Positions 7,990 to 16,425 of a stretch of DNA of 64,000 nucleotides are shown here, piece by piece. The notes beneath the pieces are model-generated. The model saw nothing but the letters and a program-made list of their open reading frames with translations, ran no database searches and was not told where the DNA came from. The stretch spans positions 32,294 through 96,293 of the forward strand of contig NZ_JAJQQS010000025.1 of NCBI RefSeq assembly GCF_021228125.1, written 5' to 3'. The stretch's first letter is position 1. Each line of letters begins with the position of its first letter. The stretch comes from Streptomyces albireticuli (GTDB lineage Bacteria; Actinomycetota; Actinomycetes; Streptomycetales; Streptomycetaceae). The translations under genes were made by a program, and so were the position numbers.

Positions 7990-8602
7990 GTACGTCCTCC
8001 GGGACGTCCTGCTCGATGGCGAAGCCGAGCCTCGGGTACTCGATCACCCGTTGCAGATCGCCGACGAGCTGGTCGACGACGAGCTTTTCGTCGCCGATCG
8101 TCTTCAAGTAGTCGTCGAACTCCAGTGGCGCCGAGGCGCAGATCACTTCCACCTCGGGCCAGACCTTGCGGGCGGTGGCGAAAGCGCGTCGTTCCATGTA
8201 GGGCATGGCAACCAGGAGCACGGTCTTCACTGCGATGCCGGCGGCGGCCAGCACGTCGCGGGAGAAGGTGATATTCTGGCCGGTATTGCGGGCTTTCGGC
8301 TCCAGCAGAACCGCTTCATCTGGGACGCCGAGGGCGAGCGCGTGCTCGCGGAAGTGGACGGCCTCGCCCCGGGGGAAGCGGCCCGGGTGGGTGGGGTTGG
8401 GCCCGCCCGAGAAGACCAGGGTGGGGAAGAGTCGGGCCCGGTACAGCTCGGCGCAGAAGACGGGGACGCCCAGGTCGTGGCTGCCCAGGCCGATCGCGGC
8501 GTCCGCCGAGCGGAGCTCGTGGCCCATCTGGTGGTAGTCCCAGATCAGCTTGGCCCGCTGGCGCTGGTCGTCGGTGATGCCCCGCTGGATGTCCGTCGTC
8601 AC
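7931..8602 (-). CDS. YdcF/SanA-like DUF218 protein
   Basis: A 223-aa DUF218 family protein. Visible motifs are IGLGSHD, the FSGGPNP turn, PRGEAVHFREHALALGVP and ARNTGQNITFSRDVL, in the order typical of YdcF. YdcF-type proteins are thought to bind SAM or to act on envelope or nucleotide-like substrates; no activity can be assigned here. Its start overlaps the end of the upstream regulator reading frame by 4 bp (ATGA), and it overlaps the WbqC-like gene at its 3' end. That arrangement indicates a coupled operon. Confidence 0.85.
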   Translation of the reverse strand: MTTDIQRGITDDQRQRAKLIWDYHQMGHELRSADAAIGLGSHDLGVPVFCAELYRARLFPTLVFSGGPNPTHPGRFPRGEAVHFREHALALGVPDEAVLLEPKARNTGQNITFSRDVLAAAGIAVKTVLLVAMPYMERRAFATARKVWPEVEVICASAPLEFDDYLKTIGDEKLVVDQLVGDLQRVIEYPRLGFAIEQDVPEDVHAAYRSLLEDGFDSRLLNP

Positions 8603-9791
8603 TGGCGTCTCTCTCCCTGTCCACCGCCGCCGGGGCTGGTCGCCCCCGCGGTCTGCCGGATGCTCTCGATGCTGGCCAGCTGGTGGCTCATGCCGTACTG
8701 AGCGGCCAGCTTGGCGGCCTGATCGAGGGCCGTCAGGCCATCATCCCGGGTGGCGGGGTCGGACAGCAGGATGTGCCCGTGCGCGGTGTCCAGCCGTACC
8801 CGCTGCATCGGCGAGTCGGTGATGCCGGTCCTGCGGGCGATGCCGATGAAGTGCAGGGCCTTGTTCAGGTCCCCCGTGCCTCGGTGGGCGAGGGCGAGTT
8901 TCTGGTGGGCAACGGACCAGTCGTCCGGCTCGCCGAGATCTTCGAAGTCGCGGGTCGGGGCGAGCATGACGCGGGCCGCATAGTCGTGCTCGCCTTCCTT
9001 GCTCAGCGCGGTTCCGACCACAGGCGGGCCCGTGCGCGGTCGCGGCGGGCGAGCCGGTCATCGACAGCCAGGTGTTCGTAATGGCGGGCGGCGGCCTCCA
9101 GGCTGCCGGACATCTCGGCGACGACGGCCAAGGAGAGGTCGAGCTGGGCGACGCGACGGGGGATGTCGAGCTGGGTGAAGATCGAGCGGGCTCCGGTGTA
9201 CGCGTGCTGGGCAGACAGCGGCCCCACCACTGCCCCTTGGTCACGCTTGAGGTCGCCCATGAGGGCCGTGGAGCGGGCGAGGAGATACAGGCCCTTGTCG
9301 TCCAGCTCCGGCGGCCGGAAGCGGTTCAGCCACCGGCCCAGCAGGTTTTCGGCAAACGCGAAGTTCTGCCGGCTTAGGGAGACAACGACCCGGTCCAGGT
9401 CATCGGTCCACGACTCGTACTCCCAGGCCCGGGGGCCCGCGGAGGTGACGCGGCGGGTGGCCTGGGGTGGCCCGCCGGCTTCGGAGAGGAACGTCTCGAA
9501 TCGCAGGTGTACCGCCGCGTCCGCGCGGGCGAGAGCGGTGTCCAAGATCGCCTGAGTGTCCGGGCGGGGCTCGGTCGTGGACAGGTGTTTGTCCCAGTTG
9601 GACACGGTTCTCACGGCAACGCCGAGGTGCTGGGCGAACGCGCGGACGCTCATCCGCAGGGCAAGCCGCAAGGCCCTGGCTTCCAGGCCGGTCCAGTGGT
9701 GCACGGTCGCCACGCGTCGCTCCCTTCCGAGAGCCCATGCAAGCACGGCACACGCATGCGGGGGAACGGAAGTGCAACGCAAGTGCAACAC
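8599..9791 (-). pseudogene. XRE/TPR-type transcriptional regulator split by a frameshift
   Basis: Two overlapping minus-strand frames, 9003-9791 (262 codons) and 8599-9021 (140 codons), together form one regulator of about 400 aa, a normal length for Streptomyces XRE-TPR proteins. The first carries the helix-turn-helix (SVRAFAQHLGVAVRTVSNWDKHL) and the start of the TPR region. The second continues it (VGTALSKEGEHDYAARV). The join is at about 9015-9020, where restoring one G in CTGTGG|TCGG would fuse RARLW to VGTAL. It may be a genuine mutation, a sequencing error, or two proteins with a GTG restart at 9021. The last part is coupled to the YdcF-like gene, suggesting control of the downstream cluster. 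Confidence 0.7.
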
Positions 9792-9904
9792 CGTGTCATT
9801 TCGTCGCCGCCCGCCAGGGAGGACGCTTCAACACGCAGGTCACAACCCCTCTTTGGCGACGGCCTGCTGGCCTCGTTTCCCCTGATCCTTGGACGGTCAC
9901 CTCC

Positions 9905-10339
9905 ATGGAACCCCTCACCGAGCACCGCAGCGTCGGCGGCCCGGCCGTCTACGGCTTCCTTCGGCTGGTCAACGTCCCCACGGTCCGAGAGAAGGCCCTG
10001 GAGCAGTCGCTGGCCGAGTACTGCCGCCAGCACGAACTGACCCTTTCCGGGCTGTTCACCGAACGCGTCACCGAGACCAACTCAGCTGCCTTCACCGGGC
10101 TGGTAGACGCGCTGGGAGTACCTGGCACTTACGGAATCGTGCTGCCCTCCGCCTCCCACCTGGGCCCCAAGGCCATAGCGGCGGTGAGGAGCAAACGCAT
10201 CGCGGCGATGGGAGCCCGCGTGCTGCTGGTCCGCAGGGGCACCCCTGGCCCGGCCCGCCGCAGGCGCTCCGGCCCAGGCGGCTCTCCTGGCCGGCGGCGC
10301 GGGCACGGTCCCGTACCAGTACTGGGGGCCGAGTCGTGA
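9905..10339 (+). CDS. Small resolvase-like protein of unknown role
   Basis: A 144-aa product starting at the ATG at 9905. Residues 10-110 (VYGFLRLVNVPTVREKALEQ, then GVPGTYGIVLPSASHLGPKAI) resemble the N-terminal domain of serine recombinases in length and pattern, but the catalytic Ser after the first strand is not seen and there is no DNA-binding domain. The last 35 residues are Arg/Pro/Gly-rich. It is divergent from the split regulator, with about 110 bp between the starts. Similar short proteins occur beside regulators in Streptomyces; function unknown. Confidence 0.6.
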   Translation: MEPLTEHRSVGGPAVYGFLRLVNVPTVREKALEQSLAEYCRQHELTLSGLFTERVTETNSAAFTGLVDALGVPGTYGIVLPSASHLGPKAIAAVRSKRIAAMGARVLLVRRGTPGPARRRRSGPGGSPGRRRGHGPVPVLGAES

Positions 10340-10437
10340 GCCCCGATGTGCCCGCGGGCGAACAGCGGCTCCTGCTCGCGGGCCTCGGTTCCACGTGCCT
10401 TAGCGGCAGGGGCGCGCCGTCTCCGCAGCGGTCTCGG

Positions 10438-11004
10438 CTACAGGCCTTCGCGGCTGCCGTGATCTGTCCATTCGTCGGCAAGGATGGCGTGGACGATGGA
10501 GTCGCGCCATTGTCCGGCCTTGAGGATGTGTCCGCGGATGCGGCCCTCCTCGATCATCCCGGCCTTCAGCATGGTGCGCGCCGAGGCGGCGTTCAACGGC
10601 GAACGTGCGCCCCAGACGCGGTGAAGGTCGAGGCCGTCGAATGCCAGGGCGAGCAGGAGCTGGATGGTCTCGACGCCGTAGCCGATGCCCCAGGATTCCG
10701 GGCGCAGGGCGAAGCCGAGGGTGGCCGCGCGTTGCTGGTGGGGGTCGGTGGCCAGTCGGCCGTACCCGATCAGGTCGCTGCTGTCGCGTTCGATGACGGC
10801 GAGGCAGTATTCGGCGCGCGGTGCGGCTGTCGCCGAGGCTATCGACCGGGCGACGATGTGCCCCACGTCCTGGCGGGAGCGGGCTTCGAAGCTCAGGTGT
10901 TCGGTGGCCTCGGGGTTGCCGTAGATCGCGAAGACCGCGTTCGTGTCGTCGGGGGTGAGCTCGCGGAGCTCCAGGCGCTGACTGCGACGGCTGACCGGGT
11001 ACAT
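10438..11004 (-). CDS. GNAT-family (RimJ-like) N-acetyltransferase
   Basis: A 188-aa acetyltransferase. It opens with LELRELTPDDTNAVFAIYGNPEATEHLSF, typical of RimJ/RimL-type GNATs. Later IGYGRLATD and LGFALRPESWGIGYGVETIQLLL match the acetyl-CoA-binding region, followed by RVWGARSPLNAASARTMLKAGM. These enzymes acetylate protein N-termini, antibiotics or small amines. It lies convergent to the resolvase-like gene and 24 bp downstream of the TPR regulator on the same strand, so the two may be cotranscribed. Confidence 0.87.
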   Translation of the reverse strand: MYPVSRRSQRLELRELTPDDTNAVFAIYGNPEATEHLSFEARSRQDVGHIVARSIASATAAPRAEYCLAVIERDSSDLIGYGRLATDPHQQRAATLGFALRPESWGIGYGVETIQLLLALAFDGLDLHRVWGARSPLNAASARTMLKAGMIEEGRIRGHILKAGQWRDSIVHAILADEWTDHGSREGL

Positions 11005-11028
11005 GCCATCGGACTCTACCGGTGCGGA

Positions 11029-12372
11029 TCAGCGCGGCAGGGCCAGTCGGCTGGGGCTGTATGCCTCGATTTCGGCTCGCAGGTCCCGGGCGGTGGCCGC
11101 GTTGCGGGCGGGGTCTCGGAGGAGGGCTGCTCCTACGCGGTCGGCGGAGACGACGATGCCGCGGTTCCGGTGTGCGGGTGCGAGGTCGAGGACGGGCCGG
11201 ATGGCTTCGGCTGCTCCGTCGACTTCGCCGCTGTACAGGCGGGTGAGGGCGAGATTGCACTGAGCACCGGCCAGGTCACCGAAGGCCCAGTCGGCGGCTT
11301 CGGAGTCGCTGAATCGTTGGACGGCTTCCTCGGCGAGGGCCGCTATTCGGGCGTTGCTGTTGCCGAGCAGGACCTCGGACTCGACGGAGTAGTAGAGGTG
11401 CTTGCTCTCGGGGAAGGTGAGCAGTCCGCCGAGGTGGTCGAGGTCATCGTGCTGCACCCGTCCCCGGAGTTCCTCCGCGCGCTGGATCGCGGCCCGAGTG
11501 GCCTCCTCATCACCCAGGAGGGCGGCGGCGCGGGCCTCCAGGCCGGCCAGCCACACGGCGACCGTGCCGTGCAGGCCAGGGCATTCGGCCGCCCCCTGGC
11601 GGGCGTAGTGCAGGGCCTCGGCTCCTTTGCCGGACCAGTAGGTGATCAGCGACTTCAGGCCGAACGTCAGGGCGACGAGACCGGGGTGTTCCGCCTGCTG
11701 GGCGCACACGCCGGCGGCGCGGGCCTGGATCATGGCGTTCTGCGGGTCGCCCATGTCGTGGCAGCCCTTGGCCATGTGGAACGACAGGAGCGTCGCCAGG
11801 ACGTGCAGCTCCCGGGTCTGCGACGGTCGTGCCCGGCCACTGTCAATGAGGCGGAAGCAGTCGTCCTGAGCTTCCGCGATCTCATCCCAGATCGCAGGCA
11901 GGGGTACGCGCGGGTACCGGGTGACGATCGTTTCTACCCGGTCCCTGAGAAATCCGAGGGTTTCCGGGCCGATGTGGCCTCGCTCCGCTCCCATCGCGAA
12001 GTCCCTCGCACGCTTTGCGGCCATGTCCGCCGTCCTTCTCATCTCATGCAGCACCGCACCGGAGTCCGGGCGGCCGGTGGTGGGAGCCGGGCCGAGCAAG
12101 GGGTCGGGCAGGGGTCCGTCCGGGGCCGGGCTCCACAGCTCCTCGATGCTGTAGCCCAGCCAGTGACGGATCACCCGACGGGCGTCCCGTTGCGGGAACC
12201 GGCCGTTGTAGAGCCACGCCTGGAACGTGCTCAGCGCCGGCTCCAAGCTCTTCAGCCCCGGGTCGCCTTCGAGCTCTGCCAGCGCGCCGGCGGCCACTTT
12301 GAAGTGCCGCAGGAAGGCACGATGCTCCGTTGCTTGCTGCTCTTCGAGCAGGCGCCTGAACAAGGTGCGCAT
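11029..12372 (-). CDS. Streptomyces TPR-type regulator
   Basis: A 447-aa protein of the large Streptomyces group of regulators with an N-terminal DNA-binding part and a TPR-like C-terminal half. The N-terminus (LSTFQAWLYNGRFPQRDARRVIRHWLGYSIEELWSP) resembles a diverged helix-turn-helix followed by a linker. From residue 100 on the sequence is helical and Ala-rich with TPR-like repeats. The start is the ATG at 12372. Two identical 11-bp direct repeats lie 75-115 bp upstream and could be its operator. The divergent operon beginning at 12992 is a plausible target. Confidence 0.75.
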   Translation of the reverse strand: MRTLFRRLLEEQQATEHRAFLRHFKVAAGALAELEGDPGLKSLEPALSTFQAWLYNGRFPQRDARRVIRHWLGYSIEELWSPAPDGPLPDPLLGPAPTTGRPDSGAVLHEMRRTADMAAKRARDFAMGAERGHIGPETLGFLRDRVETIVTRYPRVPLPAIWDEIAEAQDDCFRLIDSGRARPSQTRELHVLATLLSFHMAKGCHDMGDPQNAMIQARAAGVCAQQAEHPGLVALTFGLKSLITYWSGKGAEALHYARQGAAECPGLHGTVAVWLAGLEARAAALLGDEEATRAAIQRAEELRGRVQHDDLDHLGGLLTFPESKHLYYSVESEVLLGNSNARIAALAEEAVQRFSDSEAADWAFGDLAGAQCNLALTRLYSGEVDGAAEAIRPVLDLAPAHRNRGIVVSADRVGAALLRDPARNAATARDLRAEIEAYSPSRLALPR

Positions 12373-12446
12373 TACGCCCCCTCACTCCTCATATCCGGCG
12401 CATCCGTCCCTGTGACGCCAGGGTGTCTCCCTCATCAACTTGCCCG

Positions 12447-12487
12447 ACCCGAGGGGCATTTAGCGGCCCGAGGCGGACCCGAGGGGA
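12447..12487. promoter_or_regulatory. Direct-repeat operator candidate
   Basis: GACCCGAGGGG occurs exactly at 12447-12457 and 12477-12487, a 30-bp period (about three helical turns), with further GGCCCGAGG and CCGAGG pieces nearby. It is in the 620-bp divergent region between the TPR regulator and the methyltransferase operon. Confidence 0.5.
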
Positions 12488-12991
12488 AACCGAGGATGCA
12501 CCTCGGATTTCGGGCGTGAGTCGAGGGACGAACGGGGGTGGAGATGGCCGCCCGCCGTGGCCAGGCTCTTTACCTACCCGTTGCGGGGGCGCCCGTCCGG
12601 ATACCTCCGCGAGACCAGGGAGCCGCACGTGGCATCGCCAGCAGTGACACCCCACCTGAAGAACCGCGAAAGCGGACAGGCCGCCGAAACGACGCAGCCG
12701 CCCATGGCAGCGGCAGACGCGGGGTCGACACCGCTGAGAGCACCGCACCGCAGCCGGACACAGCTTGCCCTAAGACGGCCCGTCGGACTTCTCGTGGCAC
12801 CCGCTGCCTGTGCGGCTCCTCTGATCCCAACGCTCGTGCGCTCGCTCCGCCGTTCCACGCCCCCAGTCGGCGAGCCTGCCTCGCCGTCCGCTCCTCCGCC
12901 CGGCAGACCAAAGTCCCGCTCGCCGGAGCACGGGACCCGATGCGCCGGCGCGGCTCTTCCCCTGTCCCGCCCTGATCCGGAGAACACCACC
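12488..12991. other. Long divergent intergenic region
   Basis: About 500 bp before the methyltransferase start. A reading frame is open through it in phase with the gene, but it lacks a ribosome site and looks non-coding (Pro/Arg-rich shadow). A structured-looking motif lies at 12906-12940. Confidence 0.5.
12906..12940 (+). promoter_or_regulatory. Repeated 5'-leader motif, copy 1
   Basis: Contains AAGTCCCGCTCG followed by a short segment and CGGGACCCGA, so GTCCCG can pair with CGGGAC. A close relative occurs at 15686-15720. Each copy lies about 55-85 bp upstream of a gene in the same series (12992 and 15776), suggesting a shared leader or regulatory hairpin. Confidence 0.4.
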
Positions 12992-13870
12992 GTGACCAAC
13001 CACCTGACCGCCACGCCTCCCGTCGCTCCCGTACTTGAGGACACCCCCGCCGCACAAGCGGGACGGTGGGAGCTTCCACCCTCGCCAAGCATGGTCCTCG
13101 ACGGCAGTTCCTCCGCGAGGCCGGACCCGGCTCGCGTCCACAGCTTCTTACTGCGCGGCCACAACCACCTGCCCGCCGACCGGGAGACGGCCGCGATCCT
13201 GCTGGCCGAGGACCCGCAGGCCCGGGTGGCAGCACGTATCACCCACCGGCACCGCGAACTGGCCCTGACCTACCTGGCTGTCGACCACGGCATCCGGCAG
13301 GTACTCGTCGTCGGGTGCGGCTACCCGCAGCGGCCGTACGCGCACAGGGTCATCGGCCGGTACGGCACGGCCCGTGTCGTGTACGCGGACACTGACCCGG
13401 TGGCACTCACGCACGCGCGCGCCGTCATGAACGCCACACCACCGGGCCACACCGGGTTCGTGCTCGCGGACCTGGCCCAGCCCGCCACCCTGGCCGGCGT
13501 CCAGGCCCGCGAAATCCTGGACTTCAACCGACCGATCGCGGTCCTGCTGCATCACGTGCTGCACCTGCTGCCGGATCCCTACAACCTGGTCACCCAGCTC
13601 AAGAACATGCTGGCCAGCGGCAGCGCCCTGTCGATCACCCACCCCACCGGCGATCTCCATCCTCGTCACGTGGCCGCCGCCTCAGCGGCCACGGCCGCCG
13701 GGATCCCCATGTGGCTGCGCACCCGGGAGGAGGTGGAGGCGTTCTGCGTGGGCCGGCGCCTGGCCAAGGGCGGCACGAAGCCGGTTTCCTCCTGGGGCCA
13801 CGGCAACAAGGCCACTCCGGGCAGCGGGGCATCTTCCGCCGCCTACGCCGTCACCGCCCTCAAGGCATGA
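12992..13870 (+). CDS. SAM-dependent methyltransferase, DUF574 type
   Basis: A 292-aa product from the GTG at 12992; the frame is open further upstream but homology starts here. It matches the actinobacterial DUF574 (Methyltransf_19) family: DPARVHSFLLRGHNHLPADRE near residues 46-66, the SAM motif GIRQVLVVGCGYPQ, then VVYADTDPVALTHARAVM. The usual GTGLPT motif is replaced by GCGYPQ. It is the first gene of a plus-strand series; the next small gene overlaps its stop (ATGA). Its substrate is unknown. Confidence 0.85.
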   Translation: MTNHLTATPPVAPVLEDTPAAQAGRWELPPSPSMVLDGSSSARPDPARVHSFLLRGHNHLPADRETAAILLAEDPQARVAARITHRHRELALTYLAVDHGIRQVLVVGCGYPQRPYAHRVIGRYGTARVVYADTDPVALTHARAVMNATPPGHTGFVLADLAQPATLAGVQAREILDFNRPIAVLLHHVLHLLPDPYNLVTQLKNMLASGSALSITHPTGDLHPRHVAAASAATAAGIPMWLRTREEVEAFCVGRRLAKGGTKPVSSWGHGNKATPGSGASSAAYAVTALKA

Positions 13871-13884
13871 ACGGAGACAGATCA

Positions 13885-14025
13885 GTGAGCCTGCTGGTCA
13901 GCGTCGTGGTCGCGGTGTGCGCCGACGCTCTCCCTCTCTCGCGCCTGATCAGGAGGCTTCAGGCTCAGCACTGCATGGGCCCGGTTGAGCTGCTCCCCGG
14001 GAGCACGGGCGGTGGAGCAGCATGA
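13885..14025 (+). CDS. Small hydrophobic-start protein coupled in the operon
   Basis: A 46-aa product from the GTG at 13885, chosen because GGAGA at 13873-13877 is well spaced. An in-frame ATG at 13867 that overlaps the methyltransferase stop would give 52 aa. It begins SLLVSVVVAVCADALPLSRL, a possible short membrane or signal segment, and ends Gly/Ala-rich. Its stop overlaps the start of the ATPase-type gene (ATGA). No family recognised; overlaps at both ends support a real coupled gene. Confidence 0.5.
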   Translation: MSLLVSVVVAVCADALPLSRLIRRLQAQHCMGPVELLPGSTGGGAA

Positions 14026-14540
14026 GTGTCGCGGCCGCATCGCACGCCTGTGCACCCCATATGCCCCAGACCGTTCCGGCGTTCCGCAAACGTCCCCGGC
14101 TCCACACCGAGCGCCTAGAGGTGATGGGCGTGCCCCGTCGGCGGGAAGCGGTCAGCGAAGCCCGCCGCACGGTGCGACGGCTGCTGCTGCGGTGGGGGGT
14201 AGGCGCGGAAGAGGCGTTTGAGGCGGAGCTGTTCGCCGCCGAGCTGCTGGCCAACGCCCTCGGGCATGCCCTGCCCGGCCCTGGCGGTGAGATCGGTCTT
14301 CAGATCGCCAAGGGCCGTCGGGGCGTCCTCGTAGAGGTCGAGGACGGGGGCAGCGAGGAGTCCTCGCTGTTCGCCTCCTTCGCGGCCGGCGCGGTGGACG
14401 ACGGGGAGTCGGAGCACGGCCGCGGGCTGCTCCTGGTGGAGGAGCTGGGGCGCGGCCGGTGGGGGTGGCGCCGGCTCGGCAACGGGCACCGCTCGGTGTG
14501 GGCCTACGTCGTCCCAGCAGAGAGCCGGGGCGCGAGATGA
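14022..14540 (+). CDS. HATPase-type regulatory protein (anti-sigma-factor-like)
   Basis: A 172-aa protein of the GHKL ATPase (HATPase_c_2) group common in Streptomyces as RsbW/SpoIIAB-like kinases. The N box is seen in FEAELFAAELLANALGHALPG (about residues 67-87), then LVEVEDGGSEESS and the G box HGRGLLLVEEL. Such proteins bind or phosphorylate partner switch proteins or sigma factors. It overlaps both neighbours by 4 bp, so it is part of the operon; its partner is not in the window. Confidence 0.85.
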   Translation: MSVAAASHACAPHMPQTVPAFRKRPRLHTERLEVMGVPRRREAVSEARRTVRRLLLRWGVGAEEAFEAELFAAELLANALGHALPGPGGEIGLQIAKGRRGVLVEVEDGGSEESSLFASFAAGAVDDGESEHGRGLLLVEELGRGRWGWRRLGNGHRSVWAYVVPAESRGAR

Positions 14541-15343
14541 GCACCGTCCGCGCAGGGGCGCCCGCAGCGCTCAACAGTCGGCGGCGCAGCCCCCGGCTGT
14601 TCGAGAGTCTTCTGGTCGACGTCCGGGGCGAGGGCGCGGTCGACGTCATCGCTGACCGGTTGTGGCGGGCGGGTCTGGTGACCGTGTCCGGGCTGACCAC
14701 ACCTGAGGCCGTCGCCGACCTCGCCGCCCGGCTGATGGACACCAGCCCGTACGACGAGGACGGGCCGTTCGGCCTGCACGGGATACGCGACACCCGCCGG
14801 CACACGCACCGTGTGGATGGCGTGGTCCTGACCCGGGGGCCGGTGGACCTGCACACCTGCGGCGCCGTCCTGCGGGAGCCGCCTCGTCTGGTCCTGGTGG
14901 TCTGCTTCAAGAGGGCCCGTAGCGGCGGGGAGACGCTGCTGGCCGACGGCCGGGCCGTCTTCGACGACCTGCTGCGGGAGCAGCCGGACGCCGCGCACGC
15001 CTTGTCGCTGCCAGGGGCCGCCATCTTCGGCAGAGGGGCCGATGCTTTCGCCGCCCCGGTCTTCCAGGTTCTGGCTGATCAGCGCCGTGTCGTGCGATTA
15101 CGGCAGGACGGGCTGATCCGCTGGCCCGAACACGCCCAACCACATGTGCTCGCGTTACGGGCCCGCCTGGCCCGTCACCAGCGCGTGATCAAGCTCCGCC
15201 CCGGCGACGGCTACCTGCTGGACAATTCCCGCTGGCTGCACGGGCGGGGGCCTTTCATCGGAAACCGGTTGTTCCACCGGGCCGAGGGAACACCGCTCAT
15301 ACCCATGGACAGCGACGCCTGGCCGGAGGCGGACGCGTGGTGA
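14537..15343 (+). CDS. TauD/TfdA-like Fe(II)/2-oxoglutarate oxygenase
   Basis: A 268-aa protein starting at the ATG at 14537 (ATGA overlap). It resembles TauD/gamma-butyrobetaine-type dioxygenases. Seen are LVLVVCFKRARSGGETLLADG (residues about 118-138), where TauD proteins have the strand after the first metal ligands, and YLLDNSRWLHGRGPFIGNR near the C-terminus, with the distal metal-binding His and a following Arg for 2-oxoglutarate. The proximal HxD is not clear: the corresponding region reads RRHTHRVDG. This is a hydroxylase or desaturase candidate in a possible biosynthetic operon. Confidence 0.7.
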   Translation: MSTVRAGAPAALNSRRRSPRLFESLLVDVRGEGAVDVIADRLWRAGLVTVSGLTTPEAVADLAARLMDTSPYDEDGPFGLHGIRDTRRHTHRVDGVVLTRGPVDLHTCGAVLREPPRLVLVVCFKRARSGGETLLADGRAVFDDLLREQPDAAHALSLPGAAIFGRGADAFAAPVFQVLADQRRVVRLRQDGLIRWPEHAQPHVLALRARLARHQRVIKLRPGDGYLLDNSRWLHGRGPFIGNRLFHRAEGTPLIPMDSDAWPEADAW

Positions 15344-15975
15344 ACCGCGTACGCGTCGAAGCCGCCGCCCGCGAGGGGTTCCAGCAGGCGCTGGGTGAGA
15401 CGGAACCCGTCTCCACGGCCGCGCTGGAGCGACTGTGGGATGCCCTGCACCGGTGGATCCCGGACCCTCCGCCCGACGAACCCACCGTGGAACTTCCCGT
15501 CTGGCGGCCGTCGCCCCCGCCGCTGCCGAGGCGCCATGGGCGCGCACGGCACCGCCGAAAGCGCCCCCGCATTCGGAGGTGGACGGCCCTGCTGTGCGGC
15601 CTCCCGGCCGTACTCGGACTCAGCGTGCTGCTGTCCGCCCCCCACCGCGGGCGGGCCGTCAAGGCTCTGCGCTGCACCCGTCCGGAAGACCCAAGTCCCG
15701 CTCGTGCTGACGGGGTCCGAACCACCGGACGACGACCACCCAGCGGCGCAATCCCGCCTTCGGAGAAGGGCCTTCATGACGCCCGCCACCCGACCACCGG
15801 TCCGCCTGGACCTCCTCCTCACCCTCACCCGCCTGCACCGCGAGGGCATCGCCGTCCGAATGACCCGCACATTCGTCCCCAGCCGGCAGGAGCTGCTGGC
15901 AATAGTGCGATGGGAGAAGCGCAGCGCCCGGGAGCTGGAACAGATCTTCGAGGCGCACGGCTGGCCGGGCCCTGA
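15337..15975 (+). CDS. Possible membrane protein, 3' end uncertain
   Basis: Opens at the GTG at 15337 overlapping the oxygenase stop, which indicates coupling. Residues 1-55 (helical, with ALERLWDALHRWIPDPPP) and a basic stretch precede one hydrophobic segment, WTALLCGLPAVLGLSVLLSA (about 83-102). Beyond about residue 110 the frame is Pro/Arg-rich and overlaps the DUF6624 gene by 200 bp and a leader-like motif, so the real protein probably ended earlier and a frameshift is likely. No family recognised. Confidence 0.4.
   Translation: MVNRVRVEAAAREGFQQALGETEPVSTAALERLWDALHRWIPDPPPDEPTVELPVWRPSPPPLPRRHGRARHRRKRPRIRRWTALLCGLPAVLGLSVLLSAPHRGRAVKALRCTRPEDPSPARADGVRTTGRRPPSGAIPPSEKGLHDARHPTTGPPGPPPHPHPPAPRGHRRPNDPHIRPQPAGAAGNSAMGEAQRPGAGTDLRGARLAGP
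15686..15720 (+). promoter_or_regulatory. Repeated 5'-leader motif, copy 2
   Basis: AGACCCAAGTCCCGCTCG followed by CGGGGTCCGA, closely matching copy 1 at 12906-12940 in sequence, order and distance to the next gene start (15776). Confidence 0.4.
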
Positions 15976-16351
15976 TCTGGTGGGCGAGGTCGGGGCGGAG
16001 GCCGCGTGGTGGATCGCCCTGCTGTGTGACCGGCAGACGGCGTTCCAGCAGGGCGCCCACCGGCATCTGCTGGAGGCGGTCGAGCGCGGTGACGCCCCGG
16101 CCCGGCACGGGGCCTACTTCACCGACCGGCTGCGGATGCACGAGGGCGTGCCGCAGCCGTACGGCACGCAGTACCTGCTCAACGCGAGCGGGGCGATCAC
16201 CCGGTACCCCGTCGCCGACCCCGGGCTTCTGGGGCTGCGCTGCCACCGGGCGGGCCTACCCAAGGTCGCGGAAGCCCGGCCGGCCGATCTGCGCCTGATG
16301 GCCCTCACCCGCCTGCCCAGAGCACCCACGGGCCTGCCCTCCCTCCGATAG
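15776..16351 (+). CDS. DUF6624-like protein
   Basis: A 191-aa protein from the ATG at 15776, preceded by CGGAGAAGGG. Features of DUF6624 are clear: LEQIFEAHGWPGPDLVGEVG (about 50-69), AAWWIALLCD, and AYFTDRLRMHEGVPQPYGTQ near residues 117-136. The function of the family is unknown. The frame can be extended upstream through the preceding gene, but the ribosome site and homology favour this start. Confidence 0.75.
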   Translation: MTPATRPPVRLDLLLTLTRLHREGIAVRMTRTFVPSRQELLAIVRWEKRSARELEQIFEAHGWPGPDLVGEVGAEAAWWIALLCDRQTAFQQGAHRHLLEAVERGDAPARHGAYFTDRLRMHEGVPQPYGTQYLLNASGAITRYPVADPGLLGLRCHRAGLPKVAEARPADLRLMALTRLPRAPTGLPSLR

Positions 16352-16425
16352 CGCGGCGCGCGGCGCCCCCGCGGCCGACCGCCCGGCACTCGTCCGCTCC
16401 ACCACCCCCGAGAGGAACCACCCCT

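Noticed and set aside
9889..12519. An 876-codon plus-strand frame
   Set aside because: It overlaps the acetyltransferase and TPR regulator on the other strand, which have clear domains and starts; the frame itself has none.
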